A stretch of 64,000 nucleotides of DNA from RGIG9041 sp045593905 (GCA_045593905.1 JAZNXL010000069.1:13850-77849), one strand, 5' to 3'; shown: positions 38,735 to 47,844, counted from the first letter of the stretch. Numbers and translations: made by a program. The notes: generated by a model from the letters alone, not told the origin.

Positions 38735-39701
38735 AAGCTTTTTAAAGCTACTTGATTTTACACCCCAAGAGATTAATTACCTGCTCGATTTATCAGCCGA
38801 GCTCAAGGCTAAAAAGAAACAGGGTATCCCCCACCGCTTATGCGAGGGCAAGTCTATTGCCTTGGTGTTTGAAAAAACAAGCACCCGTACACGCTGTGCG
38901 TTTGAGGTGGCTGCTGCCGACCTTGGTATGCACCCCACCTACCTTGACCCGTCAGGCTCACAGATTGGTAAAAAAGAGAGCATTGCCGACACCGCGCGAG
39001 TGCTCGGACGTATGTTTGACGGCATTGAGTACCGCGGCTTTGGTCAGGAGATTGTTGAAGAGCTTGCCGCATACGCAGGCGTGCCGGTTTGGAACGGACT
39101 TACCAACGAGTTCCACCCCACCCAGATTCTTGCCGACTTTTTAACAATTAAAGAGCACACAGGCAAGCTTGAGGGCTCAAAGCTTGTGTATATGGGCGAT
39201 GCAAGATATAATATGGGCAACTCGTATATGGTGGGCTGCGCTAAAATGGGTATGCACTTTGTTGCCTGCGCGCCAAAGGAGTTTTTCCCCGACCAAAAGC
39301 TTATTGACGAGTGCCAAAAAATTGCTAAAGAAACAGGCGCAACACTCGAGTTTTGCGAGGACGTTGACTTAGCCGTTAAGGGCGCTGATATTATTTGCAC
39401 TGACGTGTGGGTATCAATGGGCGAGCCGGATAGCGTTTGGCAAGAGCGAATCGAAAAGCTTTCGCCCTACCGCGTTACAATGGAGGTTATGAAAAAAGCA
39501 GGCGACAACACCAAGTTTATGCACTGCCTGCCTGCCTTCCACGATGTTAAAACCACCATCGGCAAAGAGATTTATAATAAGTTCGGTATCGACTGTATGG
39601 AGGTTACCGACGAGGTTTTTGAGAGCGAGCGCTCAATAGTATTTGACGAAGCCGAAAACCGTATGCACACTATTAAGGCAGTAATGTGCGCTACGCTTTG
39701 A
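38718..39701 (+). CDS. argF: Ornithine carbamoyltransferase
   Basis: Makes citrulline from ornithine and carbamoyl phosphate (327 residues). Carbamoyl-phosphate loop STRTRCAFEVAA, FHPTQILADF, ornithine site DVWVSMGE and HCLPAFHD are complete. The start lies within argD, preceded by GAGG. No carbamoyl-phosphate synthase is in this window, so that substrate must come from elsewhere on the genome. Confidence 0.97.
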   Translation: MNLKNKSFLKLLDFTPQEINYLLDLSAELKAKKKQGIPHRLCEGKSIALVFEKTSTRTRCAFEVAAADLGMHPTYLDPSGSQIGKKESIADTARVLGRMFDGIEYRGFGQEIVEELAAYAGVPVWNGLTNEFHPTQILADFLTIKEHTGKLEGSKLVYMGDARYNMGNSYMVGCAKMGMHFVACAPKEFFPDQKLIDECQKIAKETGATLEFCEDVDLAVKGADIICTDVWVSMGEPDSVWQERIEKLSPYRVTMEVMKKAGDNTKFMHCLPAFHDVKTTIGKEIYNKFGIDCMEVTDEVFESERSIVFDEAENRMHTIKAVMCATL

Positions 39702-39702
39702 G

Positions 39703-39838
39703 GTAAAAAGTAATAGTGAAAAGTGAAAAAGTAACGAAAGAACACAACCTTGGTTGTGTTCTTTTTAATTAAAAAACTCGGCTTTCAGCCGAGTTTTATC
39801 CTTACCTATTCACTATTACCTATTACTTATTCACTAAA
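39703..39838. repeat. GTAATAG element, copy 4
   Basis: About 136 bp, same order as copies 1 and 3. Stems AGAACACAAC/GTTGTGTTCT and AAACTCGGC/GCCGAGTTT; note the paired change of the outer G-C to A-T. Ends GTAAAAAGTAATAGTG and CTATTACCTATTACTTATTCAC. Between convergent argF and argH. Confidence 0.85.
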
Positions 39839-39868
39839 TAAAAAAGCAGCCTCTAAAGGCTGTTTTTT
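39838..39868 (-). terminator. argG-argH terminator
   Basis: GCAGCC-TCTAAA-GGCTGT stem with A and T tracts; the argH stop lies in its loop. Confidence 0.8.
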
Positions 39869-41223
39869 ATTTCTTCTATCTGCATATCAATTGACTGTTG
39901 CGAGGTGCCGCCGTACGAGATGCGTTTTTCAACGCAGGTAAACAGGTCAATCTCGTTATAAAGGTCATTTTCAAAAAGGTCGCTATGCTTTTTGTAATCT
40001 TCAAGCGGCAGGCTTTCAAGGTCGCAGCCTTTTTGTATGCACTCGGCAACGATTGTACCCGAAATTTTGTATGCGCTTCTAAACGGCATACCCTTTTTAA
40101 CAAGGTAGTCGGCAAGGTCGGTAGCGTTTATAAACCCGCCCGATGCCGCTTTTTTCATATTACCTTCAAGCACGCTCATACCCTCAAGCATCGGTACAAA
40201 CACCTTAAGGCACATAATAACTGTGTCAACCGCGTCAAACACGCTCTCTTTGTCCTCTTGCATATCTTTATTATACGCAAGCGGAAGGCCTTTGAGTACG
40301 GTGAGCAGCGCCATAAGGTCGCCGTATACCCTGCCCGTTTTACCGCGGACAAGCTCTGCCATATCGGGATTTTTCTTTTGCGGCATTATTGACGAGCCTG
40401 TAGTGTAGGCATCAGAAAGCTCAATAAACTTAAACTCCCAGCTCGACCACAGTATAATCTCTTCTGAAAAGCGCGAAAGGTGCATCATAAGTATTGCAAT
40501 ATCGCTTAACAGTTCAACTGCAAAGTCGCGGTCTGAAACACCGTCGATACTGTTAATTGTAACACCGTCAAAGCCAAGCTTTTTCGCCTCGAACATACGG
40601 TCGGTGTTGTAGGTAGTGCCTGCAAGCGCACAGCTGCCGATAGGGCTTATATTCATACGCTTTTTGCAGTCACAAAGCCTGTCAATATCGCGCACAAACA
40701 TACTCGCATAGGCAAGCAGGTGGTGCGAAAAGGTTATAGGTTGTGCGCGTTGCAAGTGTGTATACCCCGGCATAATTGCAAGGCGGTGCTTGTCGGCTTT
40801 ATCGAGTAAAACCGCTACAAGCGATTTTGTAAGCGACACAATCTCATCGGTTTGCTCTTTTAAATACATACGAAGGTCGAGTGCGACCTGGTCGTTACGG
40901 CTACGCGCGGTATGAAGCTTTTTACCAACGTCGCCAAGGCGTTTTGTTAGCTCTGCTTCAACAAACATATGTATATCTTCACAGGACATATCAATTTGTA
41001 AAGCACCGCTTTCAATATCCTTTAAAATGCCTTCAAGGCCGACGATTAACTCGTCAGCCTCGGTGTCGGTTATTATTTTTTGTGCTCCGAGCATAGCGGC
41101 GTGCGCCATACTTCCTGTAATATCCTGCCGATACATACGGCAGTCAAAATGAATTGATGAGTTAAAGTCGTCAGCGATACTGTCGGTAACACCTGCTGTT
41201 CGACCTGCCCACATTTTAGCCAT
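39853..41223 (-). CDS. argH: Argininosuccinate lyase
   Basis: Last step to arginine, releasing fumarate (456 residues). Signature GSSIMPQKKNPD, preceding DIAILMMHLSRFSEEIILWSS, N-terminal SRNDQVALDLRMYL and the GYTHLQRAQPITF catalytic region are all present. Its start overlaps the argG stop by 1 base. The gene ends inside its own terminator. Confidence 0.97.
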   Translation of the reverse strand: MAKMWAGRTAGVTDSIADDFNSSIHFDCRMYRQDITGSMAHAAMLGAQKIITDTEADELIVGLEGILKDIESGALQIDMSCEDIHMFVEAELTKRLGDVGKKLHTARSRNDQVALDLRMYLKEQTDEIVSLTKSLVAVLLDKADKHRLAIMPGYTHLQRAQPITFSHHLLAYASMFVRDIDRLCDCKKRMNISPIGSCALAGTTYNTDRMFEAKKLGFDGVTINSIDGVSDRDFAVELLSDIAILMMHLSRFSEEIILWSSWEFKFIELSDAYTTGSSIMPQKKNPDMAELVRGKTGRVYGDLMALLTVLKGLPLAYNKDMQEDKESVFDAVDTVIMCLKVFVPMLEGMSVLEGNMKKAASGGFINATDLADYLVKKGMPFRSAYKISGTIVAECIQKGCDLESLPLEDYKKHSDLFENDLYNEIDLFTCVEKRISYGGTSQQSIDMQIEEIKNSL

Positions 41224-42452
41224 TATTTTTTACCCTCGTTTTGTTTGTTTACCATTGCCTGAACCTTAATGGGAAGACCAAAAAGGTTAATAAAGCCTGT
41301 AGCGTCGGTCTGGTCATAGTCGCTCTCGCCAAAGGTTGCAATCTCTTCGCTGTAGAGTGAGTAGTCACTCCAAACGCCAGCCTTTATAATGTTGCCCTTG
41401 TAGAGTTTGAGCTTAACCTTACCTGTAACTGTTTCTTGTGTTTTATCAACGAATGCCGAAAGAGCCTCGCGAAGCGGTGTAAACCATTGACCGTTGTAAA
41501 CAAGCTCGGCAAAGGTGATTGAAAGCTTTTGTTTTTCGTGCATTGTCATTTTGTCAAGGCAGATGCTCTCGAGTGTTTCGTGAGCCTTATAAAGAATTGT
41601 ACCGCCGGGTGTCTCGTAAACGCCGCGGCACTTCATACCGACAAGACGGTTTTCGACAATGTCGATAATACCGATACCGTGCTTACCGCCAAGCTCGTTA
41701 AGCTTTAAAATAATTTCTTTAGCGGTCATTTTTACGCCGTTTAAAGCGGTAGGAACGCCTTTTACAAAATCAAGCTCGATGTACTCGGGGGTATCGGGTG
41801 CCATAAGGGGCGAAACGCCCATCTCTAAAAAGCCCTCTTTTTCATACATAGGCTCGTTGCCTGTATCTTCAAGGTCCATACCCTCGTGTGATAAGTGCCA
41901 GAGGTTTTTGTCTTTTGAGTAGTTGGTCTCGCGGTTGATTTTTAACGGGATATTGTGTGCCTCGGCATACTCAATCTCTTCTTCACGCGATTTTATATCC
42001 CACTCACGCCAGGGCGCAATAATGGGAAGGTCGGGGCAAAATGCCTTGAGTGCGAGTTCAAAACGCACCTGGTCGTTACCCTTACCTGTACAGCCGTGGC
42101 AGATTGCATCGGCATTTTCTTTAATAGCAATTTCGGCAAGACCTTTTGCAATACAAGGACGCGCATGGCTTGTACCTAAAAGGTACTCTTCGTAAACTGC
42201 GCCCGCTTTCATTGTAGGTATAATAAAGTCGTTTACATACTCTTCGGTCTGGTCTAAAACATAAAGCTTTGACGCGCCTGTTTTGAGCGCCTTTTCTTCA
42301 AGACCCTCAAGCTCGTCAGCCTGACCAACGTTGCCCGATACCGCAACAACCTCGCAGTTGTTGTAGTTTTCTTTAAGCCACGGAATTATAATTGATGTGT
42401 CAAGTCCGCCTGAATATGCAAGTACTACCTTTTTAATGTTCTCTTTATTCAT
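41223..42452 (-). CDS. argG: Argininosuccinate synthase
   Basis: Joins citrulline and aspartate using ATP (409 residues). Type 1 N terminus VVLAYSGGLDTSIIIPWL with the PP-loop, GCTGKGNDQVRFELA, and KINRETNYSKDKNLWHLSHEGMDLEDTGNEP are conserved. AGAGGGAA-type site upstream. Heads a two-gene operon with argH, under a consensus promoter and a perfect ARG-box palindrome. Confidence 0.97.
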   Translation of the reverse strand: MNKENIKKVVLAYSGGLDTSIIIPWLKENYNNCEVVAVSGNVGQADELEGLEEKALKTGASKLYVLDQTEEYVNDFIIPTMKAGAVYEEYLLGTSHARPCIAKGLAEIAIKENADAICHGCTGKGNDQVRFELALKAFCPDLPIIAPWREWDIKSREEEIEYAEAHNIPLKINRETNYSKDKNLWHLSHEGMDLEDTGNEPMYEKEGFLEMGVSPLMAPDTPEYIELDFVKGVPTALNGVKMTAKEIILKLNELGGKHGIGIIDIVENRLVGMKCRGVYETPGGTILYKAHETLESICLDKMTMHEKQKLSITFAELVYNGQWFTPLREALSAFVDKTQETVTGKVKLKLYKGNIIKAGVWSDYSLYSEEIATFGESDYDQTDATGFINLFGLPIKVQAMVNKQNEGKK

Positions 42453-42469
42453 TTTTATTCCCTCTTTTT

Positions 42470-42483
42470 TGAATTTTTATTCA
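42470..42483 (-). promoter_or_regulatory. ARG box (ArgR operator) in the argG leader
   Basis: TGAATTTTTATTCA is a full match to the ArgR/AhrC consensus TGAAT-4-ATTCA. It lies about 20 bases inside the transcript, between promoter and argG start. A second near copy, ATTCATTTTTATTC (42447-42460), runs over the start codon. No argR gene is in this window. Confidence 0.8.
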
Positions 42484-42505
42484 TTTTTCTCTTTAAGATG
42501 TGCAT

Positions 42506-42534
42506 ATTATACGCCCTAAAAAATAATATGTCAA
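42506..42534 (-). promoter_or_regulatory. Promoter of argG-argH
   Basis: Minus strand TTGACA (42534-42529), 17-base spacer, TATAAT (42511-42506). Confidence 0.88.
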
Positions 42535-42613
42535 GGGTTTATGCAAAAAAATTATATAATTTTATGTTACAATAAAAATAATGTAGAAATTGCTTAAAAA
42601 AGGGTGTAAATTA

Positions 42614-42641
42614 TTGACACGCGCCCTATTAATATGATAAT
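42614..42641 (+). promoter_or_regulatory. Promoter of the purine operon
   Basis: TTGACA (42614-42619), 16-base spacer, GATAAT (42636-42641), placed about 25-30 bases before the riboswitch. Confidence 0.75.
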
Positions 42642-42667
42642 ATATTTATGTATTTTAATAATGTTTT

Positions 42668-42798
42668 TTGTAACTGACGGAACAGGGTAAGTTTTACCCT
42701 TGCAGAGCACTGCAAAGAAGCAAAAAGCATAGTTTTATTAAGCCGACCGTCTGGGCACATTTACTCGTCATACGGGGTAAGTGTGCTTATTTTTATTT
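42668..42798 (+). promoter_or_regulatory. ZTP/ZMP (pfl) riboswitch with terminator platform
   Basis: Conserved 5' half GTAACTGACGGAACA (from 42670) and 3' half CCGACCGTCTGGGCAC (42743-42758). The linker makes two hairpins, GGGTAA/TTACCC and TGCAG/CTGCA. The 3' end of the aptamer (GGGCAC) also begins a terminator hairpin GCACATTTAC/GGTAAGTGTGC followed by TTATTTTTATTT (42755-42798). Binding of ZTP or ZMP, which build up when 10-formyl-folate is short, should prevent the terminator and turn on purine and one-carbon genes. Position before purE fits. Motif recognised by eye. Confidence 0.85.
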
Positions 42799-42813
42799 AA
42801 AGGAGATTTAAAA

Positions 42814-43305
42814 ATGAAAAAAGTTGGTATTGTAATGGGTAGCGACAGCGACCTTCCCATCATTAAAAAAGCAACCGATATGCTCGACACACTCGAGGTA
42901 CCTTACGAGGTACATATTTACTCGGCACACAGAACGCCTGTTGAAGCGCGTGACTTTTCAATTAATGCGCGTAAAAACGGCTTTGGTGTAATTATTGCAG
43001 CAGCAGGTATGGCGGCGCACCTTGCGGGCGCAATTGCGGCAAACACAACACTGCCTGTAATCGGTATCCCTTGCAAGTCGAGTTGCTTTGACGGAATGGA
43101 CGCGCTTTTATCAACAGTACAAATGCCAACAGGTATACCGGTTGCAACGGTTGCGGTAAACGGCGCAGGCAACGCAGCACTTCTTGCGGCGCAAATTATT
43201 GCGGTTGAAGATAAAGAGCTTGCTAAAAAGCTTGACGACAAAAGAGTAAAAGACGCCAAGGTCGTGCTCGAAAAAGACGCAAAAGTACTTGAAATGTTAA
43301 AATAA
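42814..43305 (+). CDS. purE: 5-(carboxyamino)imidazole ribonucleotide mutase / AIR carboxylase
   Basis: Makes CAIR in purine synthesis (163 residues). GIVMGSDSDLPIIKKA, YSAHRTPVEARDF and AAAGMAAHLAGAIAANTTLPVIGIP are the family's active-site segments. Start after AAAGGAGATTT; an upstream in-frame start lies inside the riboswitch terminator. No purK is present in the operon, so either purK is elsewhere or this PurE uses bicarbonate/CO2 directly, as class II enzymes do; I cannot tell which from the sequence alone. Confidence 0.96.
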   Translation: MKKVGIVMGSDSDLPIIKKATDMLDTLEVPYEVHIYSAHRTPVEARDFSINARKNGFGVIIAAAGMAAHLAGAIAANTTLPVIGIPCKSSCFDGMDALLSTVQMPTGIPVATVAVNGAGNAALLAAQIIAVEDKELAKKLDDKRVKDAKVVLEKDAKVLEMLK

Positions 43306-43338
43306 AAAAATTTTATATAATTAAAGGAGATAACTACA

Positions 43339-44028
43339 ATGGCTAAAGAACTTATTTACAGAGGAAAAACAAAAGACGTATTCGCGCTTGAAAACGGTAA
43401 CTACCTTCTCAAGTTTAAAGACGACTGCACAGGTAAAGACGGCGTGTTTGACCCCGGCGAAAACTCAGTTGGTCTTACAATTGACGGTGTGGGTGATGTT
43501 AACCTCAGAATGTCAATTTACTTTTTCGAAAAGGTAAACGCTGCCGGCATTAAAACACACTACGTTAGCGCCAACCTTGACGACACAACAATGGAAGTTT
43601 TACCTGCAAAGCCTTTTGGTAAAGGCCTTGAAGTTATCTGCCGTTACAAAGCAGTAGGCAGCTTTTTAAGACGCTACGGTGAATACTGTAACGAAGGTGA
43701 CGACCTTCCCGCTTACGTTGAAACAACATTTAAAAACGACGAAAAGGGCGACCCGCTCGTAACAAAAGACGGTCTTGTTGTTCTTGGCGTTATGACCGAA
43801 AAGCAATACGACGACGTTAAGACTATGACACAGCAAATTACAAAAATCGTTGCTGACGACCTTAAAGAAAAAGGCCTTGATATGTACGACATCAAGTTTG
43901 AGTTCGGTTACGACGAGAACGGCGAGGTTATGCTCATTGACGAAATCGCATCAGGTAATATGCGTGTTTACAAAAACGGCGAATACATTGACCCGATGAC
44001 ACTTTCAAAGCTCTTCTTTGCTAAATAG
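43339..44028 (+). CDS. purC: SAICAR synthetase
   Basis: ATP-dependent ligase joining CAIR and aspartate (229 residues). N-terminal LIYRGKTKDVFA, EVICRYKAVGSFLRRYG and the ATP/metal region EVMLIDEIASGNMRVYKNGEYI are typical. AAAGGAG site. Between purE and purF with 33- and 11-base gaps. Confidence 0.96.
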   Translation: MAKELIYRGKTKDVFALENGNYLLKFKDDCTGKDGVFDPGENSVGLTIDGVGDVNLRMSIYFFEKVNAAGIKTHYVSANLDDTTMEVLPAKPFGKGLEVICRYKAVGSFLRRYGEYCNEGDDLPAYVETTFKNDEKGDPLVTKDGLVVLGVMTEKQYDDVKTMTQQITKIVADDLKEKGLDMYDIKFEFGYDENGEVMLIDEIASGNMRVYKNGEYIDPMTLSKLFFAK

Positions 44029-44039
44029 GGAGATTTGAT

Positions 44040-45461
44040 ATGGGAGGTTTTTTTGGCGTGGTTTCAAAAGAAGACGCAATATCTGACGTTTTCTTTGGAA
44101 CCGACTACCACTCGCACCTTGGCACACGCCGCGGCGGTATGGCAGCATACAACAGCGAGATTGGTTTACAAAGAGAAATACACAATATTCAAAACTCACC
44201 CTTTAGAACAAAGTTTGAGAATATTTTTGACGAGATGCACGGCACCTCTGCAATTGGCGTTATAAGCGACTTTGACCCGCAGCCGCTGTTAATACGCGGT
44301 CGGCTCGGCAAGTACGCAATATGCGTTACAGGTGTTATTAACAATTCTGAAGCACTTATTGAAAAGTACTTGGCATCGGGCGGTCAGTTTAATGCAATGA
44401 CAAGCGGTAACGTAAACTCAACCGAGCTTATTGCCGCGCTCATTAACCAAAAAGACAGCTTTGCCGAGGGCATTAAGTTTGCACAAGACAACATTGAAGG
44501 CACTGCATCAATACTAATTTTAAAAGAGGGCGGAAACCTTATTGCAGCTCGCGACAAGCTCGGAAGACTGCCCGTTGCCATTGGCAAGAGCGAAAACAAA
44601 TACGCTGTTGCGTTTGAATCGTTTGCCTACAAAAAACTCGGCTACGACGACGTAAAAGAACTTGGACCGGGCGAGGTTGTTGAGCTTACACCCGATAGTA
44701 TGACACAGCTTGTTGCTCCCGGTGAAAAAATGCGTATGTGCGCGTTTTTATGGACATATTACGGCTTTCCCACCTCTACCTACGAGGGCGTTAACGTTGA
44801 AATGATGCGTTACAACAACGGCAAAATTTTAGCAAGAAGCGACGCTGAACGCGGGCTTGCACAAGACGTTGACTATGTCGGCGGTGTGCCTGACTCGGGT
44901 ACCCCGCACGCAATCGGCTACTCAAACGCATGCCACAAGCCGTACGCACGTGCATTTATAAAATACACACCAACCTGGGCTCGAAGCTTTACACCTTCAA
45001 ACCAAAACCAGCGCCAACGTGTTGCAAAAATGAAGCAAATACCTGTTCACGAAATTATAAACGACAACAAACTGCTTTTTGTTGACGACTCAATCGTGCG
45101 CGGCACACAGCTTAAAGGCACCGTTGACTTTTTATACGACCACGGCGCAAAAGAGGTGCATATGCGCTCTGCCTGTCCGCCCATTATGTATAACTGCAAG
45201 TTTTTAAACTTTTCACGCTCAAACAACGAAATGGAGCTTATTGCAAGACGCACCATTATGGAGCTTGAGGGTGAGGAGGGCTTTAACCACCTCGAAGAAT
45301 ACAGCGACGGCACAACCAAACGCGGCAAGCGCCTTAGAAAATCAATTTGCGACCAGCTCGGCTTTACTACTCTCGACTTTCAGTCGCTTGAGGGTATTAT
45401 TGAAGCAATAGGCATTGACGAGTGCAAGCTCTGCACTTATTGCTGGAACGGAAAGGAATAA
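44040..45461 (+). CDS. purF: PurF-like amidophosphoribosyltransferase lacking the N-terminal nucleophile Cys
   Basis: Catalyses the committing step, PRPP to phosphoribosylamine (473 residues). The phosphoribosyltransferase half is intact with PRPP loop FVDDSIVRGTQ (347-357), and Cys234, 386, 465 and 468 could hold the 4Fe-4S cluster of Bacillus-type PurF. The glutaminase half is altered: the N terminus is MGGFFGVVS instead of MCGI/VFGI, so the self-processed Cys1 nucleophile is Gly, and RRGGMA replaces the usual HRGQE. It may use free ammonia, or be a partner of a second PurF elsewhere. A similar MGGFFG-type subgroup is familiar from Bacteroidota and Clostridia annotations (from memory). Start 11 bases after purC. 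Confidence 0.88.
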   Translation: MGGFFGVVSKEDAISDVFFGTDYHSHLGTRRGGMAAYNSEIGLQREIHNIQNSPFRTKFENIFDEMHGTSAIGVISDFDPQPLLIRGRLGKYAICVTGVINNSEALIEKYLASGGQFNAMTSGNVNSTELIAALINQKDSFAEGIKFAQDNIEGTASILILKEGGNLIAARDKLGRLPVAIGKSENKYAVAFESFAYKKLGYDDVKELGPGEVVELTPDSMTQLVAPGEKMRMCAFLWTYYGFPTSTYEGVNVEMMRYNNGKILARSDAERGLAQDVDYVGGVPDSGTPHAIGYSNACHKPYARAFIKYTPTWARSFTPSNQNQRQRVAKMKQIPVHEIINDNKLLFVDDSIVRGTQLKGTVDFLYDHGAKEVHMRSACPPIMYNCKFLNFSRSNNEMELIARRTIMELEGEEGFNHLEEYSDGTTKRGKRLRKSICDQLGFTTLDFQSLEGIIEAIGIDECKLCTYCWNGKE

Positions 45462-45466
45462 AAACT

Positions 45467-46510
45467 ATGATTACACAATCTAAATCAGACAGCTACGCTG
45501 CTGCAGGCGTTGATATTACTGCAGGCTACAAAGCAGTTGAACTTATGAAAAAGCATATTAAAACCACACTTACATCGGGTGTTGTATCTGATGTTGGCGG
45601 TTTTGGCGGTCTTTTTGAGCTTGACCTTACAGGCATTACCCGCCCTGTACTCGTAAGCGGTACCGACGGCGTTGGCACAAAGCTTAAGCTCGCTTTCTTA
45701 ATGGACAAGCACGACACAGTCGGTATTGACTGCGTTGCTATGTGCGTAAACGACATTATCTGCTGCGGCGCAAAACCGCTCTTCTTTTTAGACTATATTG
45801 CCTGCGGCAAAAACGTGCCCGAAAAAATTGCTGACATTGTAAAAGGCGTTGCAGACGGCTGCGTGCAGTCGGGCGCGGCTTTAATCGGCGGCGAAACTGC
45901 TGAGATGCCCGGCTTTTACCCGGTAGACGAATACGACCTTGCAGGCTACTGCACAGGCGTTGTTGACAAAGCAAAAATTATCGACAACAACTCAATGCGC
46001 GAGGGCGACGTTATTATTGCGCTCCCCTCAAGCGGTGTTCACTCAAACGGCTTTTCGCTCGTTAGAAAAGTGTTCGACGTTGAAAACGCAAACATTAAAG
46101 AGCCTGTTGCCGAGCTTGGCGGCAAGTCAATTGGCGAAACTCTTTTAACACCTACCAAAATTTATGTAAAGCCCGTACTTAAACTCATTGACGAGGTTAA
46201 GGTAAAAGGTATTTCGCACATTACAGGCGGCGGCTTTTACGAGAACATCCCAAGAAGCATCCCCGAAGGCTTTGGCGCAGTAATCAACAAGGCTGACGTT
46301 CGCGTGCTCCCTATCTTTAAGCTTTTGGCAAAAACAGGTAACATCAGCGAGCACGATATGTTCAACACCTTCAATATGGGCGTTGGTATGAGCATTGTTG
46401 TTGCAAAACAAGATGCAAACAAAGCACTTTCAGTTTTAAAAGACGCAGGCGAAGACGCTTACGTTATCGGCGAAATCGTAAAATCAGACGAAAAGGTAAT
46501 ACTTAAATGA
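45467..46510 (+). CDS. purM: AIR synthetase (phosphoribosylformylglycinamidine cyclo-ligase)
   Basis: ATP-dependent ring closure of FGAM to AIR (347 residues). SYAAAGVDITAGYKAVELMK, GTDGVGTKLKLAF, GIDCVAMCVNDIICCGAKPLFFLDY and GGETAEMPGFYP are conserved. Start at MITQSKSDS after AAAGGAAT; upstream codons belong to purF. Stop overlaps purN (ATGA). Confidence 0.97.
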   Translation: MITQSKSDSYAAAGVDITAGYKAVELMKKHIKTTLTSGVVSDVGGFGGLFELDLTGITRPVLVSGTDGVGTKLKLAFLMDKHDTVGIDCVAMCVNDIICCGAKPLFFLDYIACGKNVPEKIADIVKGVADGCVQSGAALIGGETAEMPGFYPVDEYDLAGYCTGVVDKAKIIDNNSMREGDVIIALPSSGVHSNGFSLVRKVFDVENANIKEPVAELGGKSIGETLLTPTKIYVKPVLKLIDEVKVKGISHITGGGFYENIPRSIPEGFGAVINKADVRVLPIFKLLAKTGNISEHDMFNTFNMGVGMSIVVAKQDANKALSVLKDAGEDAYVIGEIVKSDEKVILK

Positions 46511-47103
46511 TAAACATTGCAGTTTTAGTGTCGGGCGGCGGCACAAACCTACAGGCGCTTATTGATGCCGAAAACTCACGCCTTATAACAAGCGGTAAAA
46601 TTTCGCTTGTTATCTCAAACAACAAAAACGCATACGCGCTCGAGCGCGCAAAAAACGCGCGTATTAAAACCGAGGTGGTTTTAAAATCGGAGTGCGGTAG
46701 CAGCGCAGAGTTTGAGCAAAAAATAAAAGACCTGCTTTATGAAAACGACATTGACGTTATTGTTCTTGCAGGGTTTATGTCAATTCTTTCAGAGGACTTT
46801 ACTTTAAGCTTCCCCGAGCGCATAATCAACGTTCACCCCTCGCTTATACCGTCCTTTTGCGGTAAAGGCTATTACGGACTAAAGGTACACGAGGAGGCGC
46901 TTAAAAAAGGCGTTAAGGTAACAGGCGCTACCGTGCATTTTGTAAACGAAATTCCCGACGGCGGAAAAATCATTATGCAAAAGGCGGTTGAGGTGCAAGA
47001 TACCGACACACCCGAAATACTGCAAAAGCGCGTTATGGAGCAGGCGGAGTGGATAATACTCCCCCGCGCCGTAGAGCAAGTTTGTAAAAATTTAAAGGAT
47101 TAG
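46507..47103 (+). CDS. purN: GAR transformylase (10-formyl-THF dependent)
   Basis: Formylates glycinamide ribonucleotide (198 residues). VSGGGTNLQALID (phosphate loop), LAGFMSILSEDF, catalytic HPSLIPSFCGKGYYG and the Asp of EIPDGGKIIMQ. Uses the one-carbon units supplied by glyA at the end of the operon. Coupled to purM by overlap. Confidence 0.96.
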   Translation: MINIAVLVSGGGTNLQALIDAENSRLITSGKISLVISNNKNAYALERAKNARIKTEVVLKSECGSSAEFEQKIKDLLYENDIDVIVLAGFMSILSEDFTLSFPERIINVHPSLIPSFCGKGYYGLKVHEEALKKGVKVTGATVHFVNEIPDGGKIIMQKAVEVQDTDTPEILQKRVMEQAEWIILPRAVEQVCKNLKD

Positions 47104-47114
47104 GTACAAAGACT

Positions 47115-47834
47115 ATGGATATTTATAAAATCAACGACATTGCAAAGCTTATTGAGGGCAACTCATACGTTGGCCGCGGTATTGTAATAGGCAAACCCGC
47201 CGACGGCAAAAAAGCCTGCTCTGCTTACTTTATAATGGGCAGAAGCGCAAACAGCCGTAACCGCGTATTTACCGAGCGTGATAATGCTGTATTTACCGAG
47301 CCGTTTGATGCCACAAAGGTAGAGGACCCCAGCCTTATCATTTACGCCGCTATCCGCGAGCACGAAAACAAGCTTATTGTTACAAACGGCGACCAGACCG
47401 ATACAATATGGAACGGTCTTAAAAGCGGTATCGCGTTTGAAAACGCACTAAAAACCCGCGAGTTTGAGCCCGATGCTCCCAACCTTACCCCAAGAATTAG
47501 CGGTATGCTCACCTTTGACCAAAACGACTTTACCTATAAAATGAGCATTTTAAAAAGCGCTGATGCCAAAGGCACCGCTTGTAACCGCTACACCTTTAGT
47601 TACCCCGCGCTTGCAGGTCTTGGTCATTTTATTCATACCTATGTTTGCGACGGCAACCCCATTCCTACATTTCAGGGTGAGCCTGAGCGCGTAGCGATTG
47701 GTAACGATATTGATGAGTTTACAAACTCGCTTTGGAACGCACTCGATAAAGATAACAAAATCTCGCTCTACGTTCGCTACACCGACCTTGAAACAGGAAA
47801 AATAGAAAAACGACTTATAAACAAAAACAAATAA
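47115..47834 (+). CDS. purO: IMP cyclohydrolase, PurO-type
   Basis: Closes FAICAR to IMP (239 residues). The sequence is not the N-terminal domain of PurH but the PurO fold first described from archaea: SYVGRGIVIGKPADGKKACSAYFIMGRSANSRNRVF, DPSLIIYAAIRE, TNGDQTDTI and NLTPRISGML. It lies directly before the stand-alone AICAR transformylase, so the two steps fused in ordinary bacterial PurH are split over two genes here. Strongly supported by both motif and position. Confidence 0.92.
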   Translation: MDIYKINDIAKLIEGNSYVGRGIVIGKPADGKKACSAYFIMGRSANSRNRVFTERDNAVFTEPFDATKVEDPSLIIYAAIREHENKLIVTNGDQTDTIWNGLKSGIAFENALKTREFEPDAPNLTPRISGMLTFDQNDFTYKMSILKSADAKGTACNRYTFSYPALAGLGHFIHTYVCDGNPIPTFQGEPERVAIGNDIDEFTNSLWNALDKDNKISLYVRYTDLETGKIEKRLINKNK

Positions 47835-47844
47835 GGAGCAGGCT

